DNA of 64,000 nt from Aquipuribacter sp. SD81 (GCF_037153975.1 NZ_JBBAYJ010000019.1:24851-88850); one strand, 5' to 3'. Positions 36,178 to 45,232 are shown, counted from the stretch's first letter. Translations and numbers: made by a program. Notes: generated by a model not told the origin, from the sequence alone.

Positions 36178-36215
36178 GGCACGGGCCGGTCCGCGCCGTC
36201 ACTCGCGGGGCCTCC

Positions 36216-36785
36216 TCACGTGCCCAGCTCGCGTCGCACGACCCAGCGGACCCGTCGCGCGCTGTGCGCCGTCGTCGCCGACACACGCACGAAGCCCGCG
36301 CGCTCGAACAGCTGAACCGACCCGACGTAGCCGGCGACGCTGTCGACCCGGCCGTCCGCGGCGTCGACGGGATAGCCCTCGACGACCTCGGCGCCGTGGG
36401 CCCGAGCGTGCGCCACGGCACCGTCGAGGAGCTCGTGGAGCAGCCCCCGGCGTCGGTATCCCGGGCGCACGACGAAGCAGACGACGGCCCACGCATCGCG
36501 GTCGTCGAGCGTGGGGATCGTGCGGGAGCGCACGAGACGGCGGTAGGAGCTCCGCGGCGCCACCGAGCACCAGCCGGCCGGCTCACCGTCGACGTAGGCG
36601 AGCACACCGGGACCGGGCGGAACGCTGCACAGGTCCCGCAGGGCCGCCGGCCGCTCGGCGTTGGCAAGCCGGGCGTCGCGGTAGCTCATGCACCAGCAGG
36701 CGCCCGCATCCGGACGGCTGGTGCCGACGAGCGTGGCGGCGTCCTCGAAGCGGCCCACGGCCGTCACGACCTCGACGTGCTCCAC
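36216..36785 (-). CDS. GNAT-family N-acetyltransferase
   Basis: The 189-residue protein has the acetyl-CoA motif VVCFVVRPGYRRRGLLHELL and the C-terminal LFERAGFVRV strand-helix of GNAT enzymes. The CWCMSYRDAR and GWCSVAPRSSYRRL segments match a subgroup of small GNATs of unknown substrate. The GTG at 36785 was chosen because TAGCGT ends 7 nt upstream; the GTG 9 nt earlier (36794) overlaps that hexamer and would be upstream of the expected transcript start. Confidence 0.8.
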   Translation of the reverse strand: MEHVEVVTAVGRFEDAATLVGTSRPDAGACWCMSYRDARLANAERPAALRDLCSVPPGPGVLAYVDGEPAGWCSVAPRSSYRRLVRSRTIPTLDDRDAWAVVCFVVRPGYRRRGLLHELLDGAVAHARAHGAEVVEGYPVDAADGRVDSVAGYVGSVQLFERAGFVRVSATTAHSARRVRWVVRRELGT

Positions 36786-36948
36786 GGTCGTCACGCTAGG
36801 CCCCGCACGGCCACCTCGTCGGCGGGTCGACCACGAACCAGGCGGACTCGACCCTCGGGTGAGGGTAGGGTTCGTGACGCACCCGTGCGAGCCGCCGTCG
36901 TCCCGCGCGCCCACCTGCGTCACCGGCGCCCGGAACGAGAAGAGCTGC

Positions 36949-38475
36949 ATGACCGAGCCCACGGGGCCCCTGTCCGCGCGCGTCCCCGCACCCCGGCCGC
37001 TGCGGGGTCTGCCGCGGCTGCGCCGGCCGGACTGGCTCGCGCCGCGCGTGCTGCGTACCGAGGTGCTCGCCGGGCTCGTCGTCGCCCTCGCGCTCATCCC
37101 CGAGGCGATCTCGTTCTCGATCATCGCGGGCGTGGACCCCCGGCTCGGCCTCTTCGCGTCGTTCACGATGGCCGTCACCATCGCCGTGGTCGGCGGGCGC
37201 AAGGCCATGATCTCCGCCGCGACCGGCGCGATCGCCCTCGTCCTCGCGCCGCTGTCGGCCGAGCACGGCGCGGAGTACCTCATCGCCGCCGTCATCCTCG
37301 GTGGGGTGCTCCAGGTCGTGCTGGGAGCGCTCGGCGTGGCCCGGCTCATGCGCTTCATCCCGCGCAGCGTCATGGTCGGCTTCGTCAACAGCCTCGCGAT
37401 CCTCATCTTCCTCGCGCAGGTCCCCCACCTGGTCGGGGTGCCGTGGCTCGTGTACCCGCTGGTCGGCGCCGGCCTCGTCGTCATCTTCGGTCTGCCGCGG
37501 CTCACCACGGCCGTCCCGGCCCCGCTCGTCGCGATCGTCCTGCTGACCGTCCTCACGGTCACGGCGGCGATCCGGGTCCCGACGGTCGGCGACATGGGGG
37601 AGCTGCCCTCGACGCTCCCGGTGCTCGGCGTCCCGGCCGTGCCGTTCACGCTGGGGACGCTGCAGCTCATCGCGCCCTACGCGCTCGGTGTCGCGCTCGT
37701 GGGGCTCATCGAGTCGCTGCTCACCGCCAAGCTCGTCGACGACCTCACCGACACCGGGTCGGACAAGACCCGCGAGTCGTGGGGCCAGGGCGTCGCGAAC
37801 ATCGTGACCGGCTTCTTCGGCGGCATGGGCGGCTGCGCCATGATCGGCCAGACGATGATCAACGTGCGCTCCGGCGCCCGCACCCGGCTGTCGACCTTCC
37901 TCGCCGGCGTCTTCCTGCTCGTGCTCGTCGTCGCCCTCGGCGACCTCGTCGGGCTCATCCCCATGGCGGCGCTCGTCGCGGTGATGGTCCTCGTCAGCAT
38001 CTCGACCTTCGACTGGCACTCGGTCGCGCCGGCCACCCTGCGGCGCATGCCGAAGAGCGAGACCGCGGTCATGCTCACGACCGTCGCGGTCGTCGTCACG
38101 ACCCACAACCTCGCCTACGGCGTGCTCGCGGGTGTCCTCGCGGCCATGGTGCTCTTCGCGCGACGCGTCGCCCACCTCGTCGAGGTCATGGCCGTCACCG
38201 ACCCCGACGGCACCCAGGTCGTCTACTCCGTGCACGGCGAGCTGTTTTTCGCCTCGAGCAACGACCTGGTCCACCAGTTCGACTACGCCGGCGACCCCGC
38301 CGACGTCGTCGTCGACCTCAGCGCCGCGCACGTGTGGGACGCCTCGTCGGTGGCCGCGCTCGACGCGGTGACGACGAAGTACGCGCGCCGCGGCAAGCGG
38401 GTCACCATCACCGGGCTGAACCCGGCGAGCGCCTCGATGCACGACCGGCTCGCCGGGCAGCTGTCGAGCCACTGA
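36949..38475 (+). CDS. SulP-family anion transporter
   Basis: The 508-residue protein has the SulP membrane domain (about 25-400, with AGLVVALALIPEAISFSIIAGVDP and the substrate-site segment GQGVANIVTGFFGGMGGCAMIGQT) and a C-terminal STAS domain (about 405-508, including VYSVHGELFFASSNDLVHQF). SulP proteins move sulfate, bicarbonate or dicarboxylates; the substrate here cannot be named. GAGAAGAG lies before the ATG. It is a single-gene unit between GNAT (divergent) and the spermidine-synthase-like gene (convergent). Confidence 0.92.
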   Translation: MTEPTGPLSARVPAPRPLRGLPRLRRPDWLAPRVLRTEVLAGLVVALALIPEAISFSIIAGVDPRLGLFASFTMAVTIAVVGGRKAMISAATGAIALVLAPLSAEHGAEYLIAAVILGGVLQVVLGALGVARLMRFIPRSVMVGFVNSLAILIFLAQVPHLVGVPWLVYPLVGAGLVVIFGLPRLTTAVPAPLVAIVLLTVLTVTAAIRVPTVGDMGELPSTLPVLGVPAVPFTLGTLQLIAPYALGVALVGLIESLLTAKLVDDLTDTGSDKTRESWGQGVANIVTGFFGGMGGCAMIGQTMINVRSGARTRLSTFLAGVFLLVLVVALGDLVGLIPMAALVAVMVLVSISTFDWHSVAPATLRRMPKSETAVMLTTVAVVVTTHNLAYGVLAGVLAAMVLFARRVAHLVEVMAVTDPDGTQVVYSVHGELFFASSNDLVHQFDYAGDPADVVVDLSAAHVWDASSVAALDAVTTKYARRGKRVTITGLNPASASMHDRLAGQLSSH

Positions 38476-38497
38476 GCGAGGCCCGGCGGCCGGGGGC

Positions 38498-39247
38498 TCA
38501 GCCTGCCGCGGTCGCGACGTACACCGTGCACGCCGAGCGCCCACCCGTCAGCGGGTTGGCGAAGTCGACGACGTGGGCCCGGACGTCGGCGAACACGGCG
38601 CGGAGGCGGTCGGCGAACGCCTCGTCCGGCGGGTCGTCCGACCACAGCCCGAACACCCCGCCGGGTGAGAGCAGCCGCGAGAACCGGGTGAGGCCGTCGG
38701 CGGTGTAGAGGTCGGCGTGCGAGCCGTGGAGCACGTGGTCGGGGGAGTGGTCGACGTCGAGCAGGACGGCGTCCCACCGGCGACCGGGTACCGCGGGGTC
38801 GAAGCCGTCGCCGCGCGCCATGGCGAAGAAGTCGCCGGTGCGCAGCACCGTGCGCGGGTCCTCGACGAGGGCGGCGGCGCCGGGCAGCAGCCCCCGCTCG
38901 TGCCACGCGATCACCGGGGGCAGGACCTCGACGACGACCAGCTCGGCGACGCCGTCGTCGAGCAGCGCCGTCCGGGCGGTGTAGCCGAGCCCGAGCCCGC
39001 CGACCACAACGTGCAGCCCACCGTCACCGCGGGCCGGGCGCACCGCCTCGAGACCGATCCGGGCGAGCGCCTCCTCCGACGCGGTGAACAGGCTCGACAT
39101 CAGCCACTCCTCGCCGAGCTTCACCTCGTACACGTCGAGGCCCGTCGTCGGCTCCCGGCGACGGCGCAGGCTGAGCTCGCCCATCGGGGTGTCGACCCAG
39201 TCGAGCTCCTCGAAGCGTGCCCGTCGCGGTGCCGGCTCGCTGCCCAT
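38498..39247 (-). CDS. Spermidine-synthase-like protein
   Basis: The 249-residue protein has the Rossmann core of polyamine aminopropyltransferases (LHVVVGGLGLGYTART, VVEVLPPVIAWHERGLLP, DAVLLDVDHSPDHVLH). The N-terminal substrate domain is reduced to the short DTPMGELSLRRRREP stretch. Many such actinobacterial proteins are of unknown substrate, so polyamine synthesis should not be assumed. TAGGGT ends 6 nt before the ATG, pointing to a leaderless transcript. Confidence 0.8.
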   Translation of the reverse strand: MGSEPAPRRARFEELDWVDTPMGELSLRRRREPTTGLDVYEVKLGEEWLMSSLFTASEEALARIGLEAVRPARGDGGLHVVVGGLGLGYTARTALLDDGVAELVVVEVLPPVIAWHERGLLPGAAALVEDPRTVLRTGDFFAMARGDGFDPAVPGRRWDAVLLDVDHSPDHVLHGSHADLYTADGLTRFSRLLSPGGVFGLWSDDPPDEAFADRLRAVFADVRAHVVDFANPLTGGRSACTVYVATAAG

Positions 39248-39379
39248 CCGCCGACCCTACGGGCGCGGCGGACGCCGCGGCCGCGCACCCGTTCCGGTGG
39301 CGCCTGCGCCGGACCGGACGAACTCCGGTGCGGCGGCGGACCCGTCCGGCACGATGACCCCGAGCGGGAGGTGCGACGG

Positions 39380-39793
39380 ATGGAACCGGTGGGGGCGACG
39401 GGGTCGGTGCTGCGCCGCTACGCGCGCTTCTCGGGGCGCGCGTCGCTCGCCGAGTACTGGTGGTGGCTCGCGGTCCTCGCCGCACTGGCTCTCGTCGTGC
39501 GCGCGGCTCTCGCCGGGCTGCCGGACGTCGCCGTGCTCGGGGAGCCGGTGGGCGCCTGGCAGCTGGCGCTGCTGCCCCTGCTGGTGCCGACGGTCGCGGT
39601 GACGGCGCGCCGGCTGAGGGACGCCGGCCTCTCGCCGTGGTGGCAGCTCCTCGTGCTCGTGCCGTTCGGAGCCGTGGTGGTCCTCACGATGTGCGCCTTC
39701 CGCCCGTGGCAGCCCTCGGCGGCCGCCCGGGCCGGGCTGCGTCCCCTCCTCCGCCGACGCCGGACCGCCCCGGCGGGGCGGACGTCCGCGTGA
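39380..39793 (+). CDS. DUF805 membrane protein
   Basis: The 137-residue protein starts with the DUF805 signature RYARFSGRASLAEYWWW and has three or four membrane helices with the RRLRDAGLSPWWQL loop. The family is widespread and uncharacterised. GGGAGG lies 8 nt upstream of the ATG, and CACGAT further upstream may be the -10. It precedes the sigma-factor gene by 70 nt and may be cotranscribed with it. Confidence 0.85.
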   Translation: MEPVGATGSVLRRYARFSGRASLAEYWWWLAVLAALALVVRAALAGLPDVAVLGEPVGAWQLALLPLLVPTVAVTARRLRDAGLSPWWQLLVLVPFGAVVVLTMCAFRPWQPSAAARAGLRPLLRRRRTAPAGRTSA

Positions 39794-39863
39794 GCGGCCG
39801 CAGACCGAGGTGGAACCGCGGGGGCGCAGCCGGGCATGAGGGGGTGTGGGCGGGACGGAGCAC

Positions 39864-40532
39864 GTGAGCGACCGGGAGCTGTGGCGACGGGCCGGCGAGG
39901 GGGACGGCGAGGCGTTCGGGGTGCTGTTCGACCGCCACCGCGAGCCGGTTCGCGCCTACTGCGCGCGGCGGTGCGGGTCGCTCGACGCGGCGGACGACCT
40001 CGTGTCGGTCGTCTTCCTCGAGGCCTGGCGCCGTCGCGCGGACGTCGAGCTCGTCCACGACAGCGTCCTGCCGTGGCTGTACGGCGTGGCCCGCCGGACG
40101 GTGCAGCGGCGCACCCGGACGACGCTGCGGCACCGCCGGCTGCTGAGCCGCATCGCGACCGAGCAGCACGGCGCCACGGGCGTGCCCGTCACCGCGGAAG
40201 CGGCCGCCAGCCACGCCGACCACGCGGACGGGGTCGCCGCCCGCATCGACGACGAGGCCGAGCTCCGTCGGCTTCGGTCCGCGCTCTCCCGGCTCGGTCG
40301 ACGCGACCAGGAGGTGCTGCTGCTGTGCGTCTGGCAGCAGCTCGACACCGCCGCTGCCGCCGTGGCGCTCGCCGTGCCGGTCGGCACCGTCAAGTCGCGG
40401 CTGTCCCGCGCCCGCGCCCGGCTGCGCCACGCCCTCGACGACGGGGGGCCGCCCGGCCCGGCCCCTGAGAGGACGCACGACCCCGTCACCGCACTGCTCC
40501 GCTCGACCGTCACCGCCGAGGAGACCGCATGA
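39864..40532 (+). CDS. ECF-type RNA polymerase sigma factor
   Basis: The 222-residue protein has sigma region 2 (SDRELWRRAGEGDGEAFGVL, DDLVSVVFLEAWRRR, VLPWLYGVARR) and region 4 (LGRRDQEVLLLCVWQQLD, VPVGTVKSRLSRARARLRHAL). It should recruit RNA polymerase to a small regulon in response to a signal passed by a partner. The GTG at 39864 gives the usual N-terminus; a GTG 18 nt upstream is possible. It overlaps the next gene by 4 nt, so sigma and membrane partner are made together. Confidence 0.88.
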   Translation: MSDRELWRRAGEGDGEAFGVLFDRHREPVRAYCARRCGSLDAADDLVSVVFLEAWRRRADVELVHDSVLPWLYGVARRTVQRRTRTTLRHRRLLSRIATEQHGATGVPVTAEAAASHADHADGVAARIDDEAELRRLRSALSRLGRRDQEVLLLCVWQQLDTAAAAVALAVPVGTVKSRLSRARARLRHALDDGGPPGPAPERTHDPVTALLRSTVTAEETA

Positions 40533-41611
40533 GCACCACGCTCAAGTCCCGGATGGACCCCGCCCGCGCGGCGGGCACGCGTGCGGCGCTCGTCGCCGGG
40601 GCCGACCGGTCCGGGCGACGCGGCCTCCTCGGTGCGCGCCGGTGGCGCGGCCTGCCCCGGCCCGTCGTGGCGGGGGTGGTCGTGGTGGGTGTCCTGGGGC
40701 TCGGCACCGGGGCGGCCGTGTCGGTGACGCAGTTCCTCCAGCCCGACGTGCTGCGGGTCTCGTGCGTGCTCGGCTCCGCCGCGGACGCCGACGTGCGCGA
40801 CCGCCGGACGACGGTCGCGGACCCGGTTGCGACCTGCGCGTCCGAGTGGCCGGACGGGACGGCACCCGACGACCTCACCGTCTTCATGGGCGACCTCGGC
40901 CGCTCCGTGCAGGTCTACGTCGCCCCGGCGGACTGGGACGGCAGCGGGTACGCCGCCGCTCCGGTCTCGGTCGAGGTCGCCTTCGACCCCCGACCGGCTC
41001 GGCTCGAGGCGGCGCTCGACGACTGGGTCGACGGGCTGGAGTCGTCCTGCTTCTCCGCCGAGGAGGCGGAGACCCGGGTCGTCGCGGACCTCGAGCGGCT
41101 CGGCCTCGTCGGGTGGACCGTGCGCTGGGACGACAACGACGGCCGGGAGACGGCCGACGGCGACAACACGTGCGCCTGGGCGCTCGTGCCCGAGGGCGAC
41201 GACCGGGAGGTCGTCGTGCGGGGCGCGGAGGCGGAGTGGGCGTTCAAGCGGGAGGACCTCGACGCCCTCTCCGAGGACGAGCTGCGCACGTACTACACCG
41301 AGGGGTACCGGGCGTCCGCGTCCGACGGCACGGAGTTCGAGCAGGGCGAGGCCGCGTGGGTCGAGGAGTCCGTGGCGAACGCGCTCACGGTCCGGGAGGA
41401 CCTCGCGCTGTTCCGCTCGCTGGTCACCGACGGCGTCTGCCGCAGCGCCCCCGAGGTGGCGGAGCTGGTGACGGCCGAGCTCGACCCGGCGTGGAACCCG
41501 CAGGTCGAGGTGTCGGTCGACGACACCCTGCCGTGCGCCGTCCTCGAGGCCGGGATGGGCGGCACGTGGCTCGTGTCCGTGGTCGGGCCGCAGCGCGTCG
41601 ACGCCCCGTGA
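40529..41611 (+). CDS. Membrane-anchored protein coupled to ECF sigma
   Basis: The 360-residue protein has a basic ~45-residue cytoplasmic N-terminus, one membrane helix (about 46-68, VVAGVVVVGVLGLGTGAAV), and a large acidic extracytoplasmic domain with about six cysteines that could pair as disulfides. The 4-nt overlap with the sigma gene suggests an anti-sigma or sensor role. The zinc-binding HxxxCxxC anti-sigma motif is absent and the cytoplasmic part is short, so this remains an inference. I do not recognise the extracytoplasmic domain. Confidence 0.6.
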   Translation: MSTTLKSRMDPARAAGTRAALVAGADRSGRRGLLGARRWRGLPRPVVAGVVVVGVLGLGTGAAVSVTQFLQPDVLRVSCVLGSAADADVRDRRTTVADPVATCASEWPDGTAPDDLTVFMGDLGRSVQVYVAPADWDGSGYAAAPVSVEVAFDPRPARLEAALDDWVDGLESSCFSAEEAETRVVADLERLGLVGWTVRWDDNDGRETADGDNTCAWALVPEGDDREVVVRGAEAEWAFKREDLDALSEDELRTYYTEGYRASASDGTEFEQGEAAWVEESVANALTVREDLALFRSLVTDGVCRSAPEVAELVTAELDPAWNPQVEVSVDDTLPCAVLEAGMGGTWLVSVVGPQRVDAP

Positions 41612-41639
41612 CGGGGCACCGACGCGCCTGAGGTCGGCG

Positions 41640-43127
41640 TCAGCGCAGGAGGAACAGCGCGCTGGTGACGGTCCCGTCCGCGGTCCGAAGCGAGACGCGG
41701 TGGCAGGTGCCGGGCGCCTTCGGGGTGGCCCACACCTGCACGAACTGCTTCTCGACGGGGTCGTAGGTGAGCGCGGTCCGACCGGTCACGGTCTGCTCGA
41801 GGTCGTCGGTGGGCGCTCCGCTGGTGCACGTCACGCGGGTCGTCGTGAGGGTGGCGCCGAGGGCGGCGACGTCGGTGAGCGGCCCGGACGGGGTCTCCAC
41901 GGCGAACTTCAGCGGGACCGAGGAGCCGCCCTTCACGCGGTTGAGGACGCCGCCCATGTCGACGGGGGAGCGGAAGCCGTCGACCGACCAGCCGCACGTG
42001 GCAGCGAGGCCCACGCGGTCGGAGACCGGGTCGGTGGCGAAGCGGGTGGCCTCCGCGCACAGCGGGGCGAGCGCCGGGGACACGAGGACGTTGTCGGTCG
42101 CCACGTCGTCGCGCTGGGGCAGGAGCGCGTCGCCGACGCAGAGCCGGTAGCCGGCGTGCGTGGCCGCGGGGCAGCGGGTCGCGCCGTCGGCGAGCGGCAC
42201 GAGACCACCCGCGAGCAGGGCGTCGTAGGCGGCCGGCTGGTACCCGGGGCCGGAGTTGAGGCGGCCGAGGACGATGTCGACGTCCGCGGCGAGCAGGCCG
42301 GGGACGAGGGACTCCTGCCGCGCGCCGGTCTCCAGGTAGGCAAGACTCGGGTCCACGTCCTCCCACCGGTTGAACGGCCAGCCGACCGCAGCGAGGCGGG
42401 TGCCGGCCACCGTGGCGTAGACGGTCGCGGAGCCCTCGAGGTAGGAGTCGTGGTGGACCGTCTCGACGTCCTCGATGGGTCGTGCGCTCAGCAGCAGCAG
42501 GCCGGGACTGCCGCCGTGCGCGAGCGCCTGAGTGCCCTGGTAGTACGCGACGTCGATCGCGTCGTACGGGCTCCGGTCGTCCGGGATGGTCTGCAGAGCA
42601 GTGAGGACGGCTGCTACGCACGGCTGCTGGTTCCGGAACACGAGGCCGAGCGCGAGCAGGCTGATGAACGGGTCGACCGCGCCGGTGGCGGGCTGCAACG
42701 CCTGCCGCGGGTCGGTGCCGGAGAGGATGAGTCCGGTGATGAAGTCCTCGAGCTCCGACCTCGGTACGTCGAGCGAGCAGAAGGCGAAGCCCGTCGGCCC
42801 CGCCGGCGCGTAGTAGGAGTACGGGTACCGGGCGGCGACACGGGGGTCGGCCGTGATCGCGGCGGCCCCGTCGGCGCTCCACACGCCCTGCAGGGCGAGG
42901 ACGTCGAGGTCGGTCCCGGCGACCTCGTCCACGACGACCGGGACGCGGTCGGTCATCCACGGCCGCAGGGCCGTGTCCCACGTGCCGACGCGGAGCGCCG
43001 AGCCGCCGGTCGGGGCGGACCCGGGCGCAGGCGAGGCGGCGGCCGGTCCGGCCAGGGCGGCCACGAGCAGGGTGCACGCGGCGAGGACGGCGGTGGCGAG
43101 GGCGGGTCGGCGCACGGTGGGCTCCAC
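41640..43127 (-). CDS. Secreted EEP-fold pseudoenzyme with PxKF-like domain
   Basis: The 495-residue protein has a Sec signal (about 1-31, ending AAAS) and an endonuclease/exonuclease/phosphatase-like domain (about 43-370). Key catalytic positions are changed: LALQGVW where the family has LQE, VLGRLNSGP where GDFN is expected, and SDRVGL where SDH is expected. That suggests loss of nuclease/phosphatase activity. The C-terminal ~110 residues resemble a PxKF domain (GSSVPLKFAVET...). It is likely exported and may bind a ligand or the wall. A 29-bp element shared with 53751-53779 lies 36-64 nt upstream of the GTG start. Confidence 0.7.
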   Translation of the reverse strand: MEPTVRRPALATAVLAACTLLVAALAGPAAASPAPGSAPTGGSALRVGTWDTALRPWMTDRVPVVVDEVAGTDLDVLALQGVWSADGAAAITADPRVAARYPYSYYAPAGPTGFAFCSLDVPRSELEDFITGLILSGTDPRQALQPATGAVDPFISLLALGLVFRNQQPCVAAVLTALQTIPDDRSPYDAIDVAYYQGTQALAHGGSPGLLLLSARPIEDVETVHHDSYLEGSATVYATVAGTRLAAVGWPFNRWEDVDPSLAYLETGARQESLVPGLLAADVDIVLGRLNSGPGYQPAAYDALLAGGLVPLADGATRCPAATHAGYRLCVGDALLPQRDDVATDNVLVSPALAPLCAEATRFATDPVSDRVGLAATCGWSVDGFRSPVDMGGVLNRVKGGSSVPLKFAVETPSGPLTDVAALGATLTTTRVTCTSGAPTDDLEQTVTGRTALTYDPVEKQFVQVWATPKAPGTCHRVSLRTADGTVTSALFLLR

Positions 43128-43162
43128 GGTGAGAGGGCGGTCAGCACCACCCTCGCGCCGTC

Positions 43163-43191
43163 GTCACCGCCGGGGAATGGACCTGGGTGCA
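43163..43191 (-). promoter_or_regulatory. 29-bp shared element, copy A
   Basis: On the minus strand it reads TGCACCCAGGTCCATTCC then CCGGCGGTGAC, and matches copy B at 26 of 29 positions. It ends 8 nt before a -10-like hexamer (GAGGGT, plus-strand 43149-43154) of the EEP-fold gene. Probably an activator or repressor site overlapping the -35 region. Confidence 0.6.
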
Positions 43192-43194
43192 GCC

Positions 43195-44130
43195 TCAGGC
43201 GGCGTCGGCCCACGCGGGGCGCGGACCGGTGCCGAGCCGCCACCGCGCCGCCTGCTCCGACGGGCTCCGCTCGCCGAGCGCGAGCCGCAGCGCCCCGAGC
43301 TGCACGCCCGTCGCGCGCAGCCGCGCCCGCGCGACCACGTCGCGGCGGGACCGCCCGGGTACCCCGGCGCACGCCGCGAGCCGCGGCGAGACGAGGAGGC
43401 CCGCCGCCCCCGACAGCCCGGCGTAGAAGGCCTGCTCGGGCAGGCTGAGCCCCGGTGGGGCGGTGAGGAACGCCCGCAGGTCGTCGGGCACGGGCGCGAG
43501 CACCGGCCCGTAGCCGCGGATCGCCTCGTCGAGCTCGTCGCAGGAGGCAGGCAGGTCGGTCGCCCCCAGCGCCTCGGCGCTGCGCCGCCACTCGCGGACG
43601 TACTCATCCGGCCAGCGCGGGCCGAAGCGCGCGCGCAGGTCCTCCCCGACGGCCTCGTGCGCGGCCAGGAAGGCGTCGGTGAAGGCGAGGTGCACCCAGC
43701 GCAGCAGGTCCGGGTCGGACGCGGAGTACGCGCGGCCCGCGTCGTCGTCGCCACGCACCCGCCGGTGCATGCCGCGGACGCGGGCGGCCTCCCGCGAGGC
43801 GAGCCGCTCGGAGCCGAACGTCGTGACGACGAGCCAGCGCGCGGTACCGGCGAGCCGCTTCCACGGGTCCTGGCGGTAGTCGGAGTGCTGCTGGACCCCG
43901 GCCAGCGCGAGCGGGTGCGCTGCCTGCCCGAGCAGCGCCGTCACCCCGCCGACGAGGGTCGCGAGGTCGCCGTGGACCCGCCACACGACGCCGTCGGGGT
44001 CGAACCAGCCGGGCCCGTCGCCGACCGTCGCGATGTCGCGCACCCACTGCGGCGCGCCACCCGGGTCCCCGGAGACCCGGGCGCGGAAGCGCTCCCGAGC
44101 GCGCTCGGGGAGCCGGGCCGGGTTCAGCAC
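43195..44130 (-). CDS. MpaB/DUF2236-family oxygenase
   Basis: The 311-residue protein belongs to the DUF2236/MpaB (latex-clearing-like, haem-binding) family. It shows the family opening GPGWFDPDGVVWRVHGD, the ALLGQAAHPLALAGV helix and the HSDYRQDPWKRLAGTARW segment, with conserved His residues that may bind haem. Related proteins oxidise polyketide or polyisoprene substrates; many are of unknown role. GACGCT ends 6 nt before the GTG start. The downstream gene on the same strand, the EEP-fold protein, seems to have its own promoter. Confidence 0.8.
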   Translation of the reverse strand: MLNPARLPERARERFRARVSGDPGGAPQWVRDIATVGDGPGWFDPDGVVWRVHGDLATLVGGVTALLGQAAHPLALAGVQQHSDYRQDPWKRLAGTARWLVVTTFGSERLASREAARVRGMHRRVRGDDDAGRAYSASDPDLLRWVHLAFTDAFLAAHEAVGEDLRARFGPRWPDEYVREWRRSAEALGATDLPASCDELDEAIRGYGPVLAPVPDDLRAFLTAPPGLSLPEQAFYAGLSGAAGLLVSPRLAACAGVPGRSRRDVVARARLRATGVQLGALRLALGERSPSEQAARWRLGTGPRPAWADAA

Positions 44131-44251
44131 GCCCCGAGCGTCGCACGCGGCTGGCCACGGCGCCGTGCGGGACGGCCCCGCGGGCGTGCCCCCGTCCGCC
44201 CCTGCGGCTACCCCCCTTACCGCCGGCGCGCCCGGCTGGCACGGTCGGAGC

Positions 44252-45232
44252 GTGACCACGACCGCCGACGGGCCGCGCGCCGTCGCCCCACCCGACGGCG
44301 GGGGCGCCGCCGTCGTCCGCACCCGCGACCTGCACCTGCACCTCGGTGCCCGGCGCGTGCTCGACGGCGCCGACATCTCCGTCGGCCCCGGCGTGACCGG
44401 GCTGCTCGGCCCGAACGGTGCGGGCAAGACGACGCTCATCGGGCTGCTCCTCGGTCTGCAGCGCCCCACCTCGGGCGAGGTCGAGGTGCTGGGGCTCGAC
44501 CCGACGACGCAGGGGTCCCGGCTGCGGCCGCTCGTCGGGTACTCCCCCCAGCTGGAGGTGCTGCCCCCGGACGTGCCCGCGGTCGCCCTCGTGAGCCACC
44601 TCGCGGAGGTGCAGGGCCTGCCGCGAAGCGCGGCGCGGCAGCGCTCGAGCGACGCGCTGTGGCTCGTCGGGCTCGGTGAGGAGCGGACCCGGCGCGTGGG
44701 CACCATGTCGACGGGACAGAAGCAGCGGGTGAAGCTCGCGTGCGCGCTGGCCCACGACCCGCGCCTGCTCGTGCTCGACGAGCCGACCAACGGCCTCGAC
44801 CCCGTGCAGCGCGACGACCTGCTCGCGCTCGTGCGGCGCCTCGGCACCGAGCTCGGCATGCACGTGCTGCTCAGCTCCCACCTGCTGGCCGAGGTGGAGC
44901 AGGTGTGCGACGCGGTCGTGATCCTCACCGACGGCCGCGCGAGCGGCGCACGGCTCCGGGGCACCGGCAGCCGATCCGAGCAGCGTCTGCTCGTCGTCGA
45001 CGAGACCTCGGGGACGCGCGTGGTGTCCGCACTCGCGGCCGCCGGTCTCGACGTCGTCGCCACCGCCACCGGCGACGGGCTCGCCCACCTGCGGGTGACG
45101 CTGCCCCGACCCGACGACGAGCACCACCTCACGCGCGCGCTGGCCGAGGCGGACGCCGACGTGCACCGCCTCACCGAGCCCCACCACGGCCTCGTCGACA
45201 CCTACCTCGCCGCGACGGGGGGTGCCGCGTGA
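44252..45232 (+). CDS. ABC transporter ATP-binding protein
   Basis: The 326-residue ATPase has Walker A LLGPNGAGKTT, Q-loop YSPQLEVL, signature MSTGQKQRVKLA, Walker B LLVLDEPTNGLDP and switch His in SSHLL. The CcmA/DrrA-type layout with a C-terminal ~90-residue extra domain is typical of exporters. CACGGT lies 6 nt before the GTG start (leaderless pattern). It heads a four-gene operon, ATPase-permease-ATPase-permease, each joined by a 4-nt overlap. Confidence 0.92.
   Translation: MTTTADGPRAVAPPDGGGAAVVRTRDLHLHLGARRVLDGADISVGPGVTGLLGPNGAGKTTLIGLLLGLQRPTSGEVEVLGLDPTTQGSRLRPLVGYSPQLEVLPPDVPAVALVSHLAEVQGLPRSAARQRSSDALWLVGLGEERTRRVGTMSTGQKQRVKLACALAHDPRLLVLDEPTNGLDPVQRDDLLALVRRLGTELGMHVLLSSHLLAEVEQVCDAVVILTDGRASGARLRGTGSRSEQRLLVVDETSGTRVVSALAAAGLDVVATATGDGLAHLRVTLPRPDDEHHLTRALAEADADVHRLTEPHHGLVDTYLAATGGAA

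Noticed and set aside
40529..41611. Firm anti-sigma factor call
   Set aside because: No zinc anti-sigma motif or known anti-sigma domain is visible; only the overlap with the sigma gene supports it.
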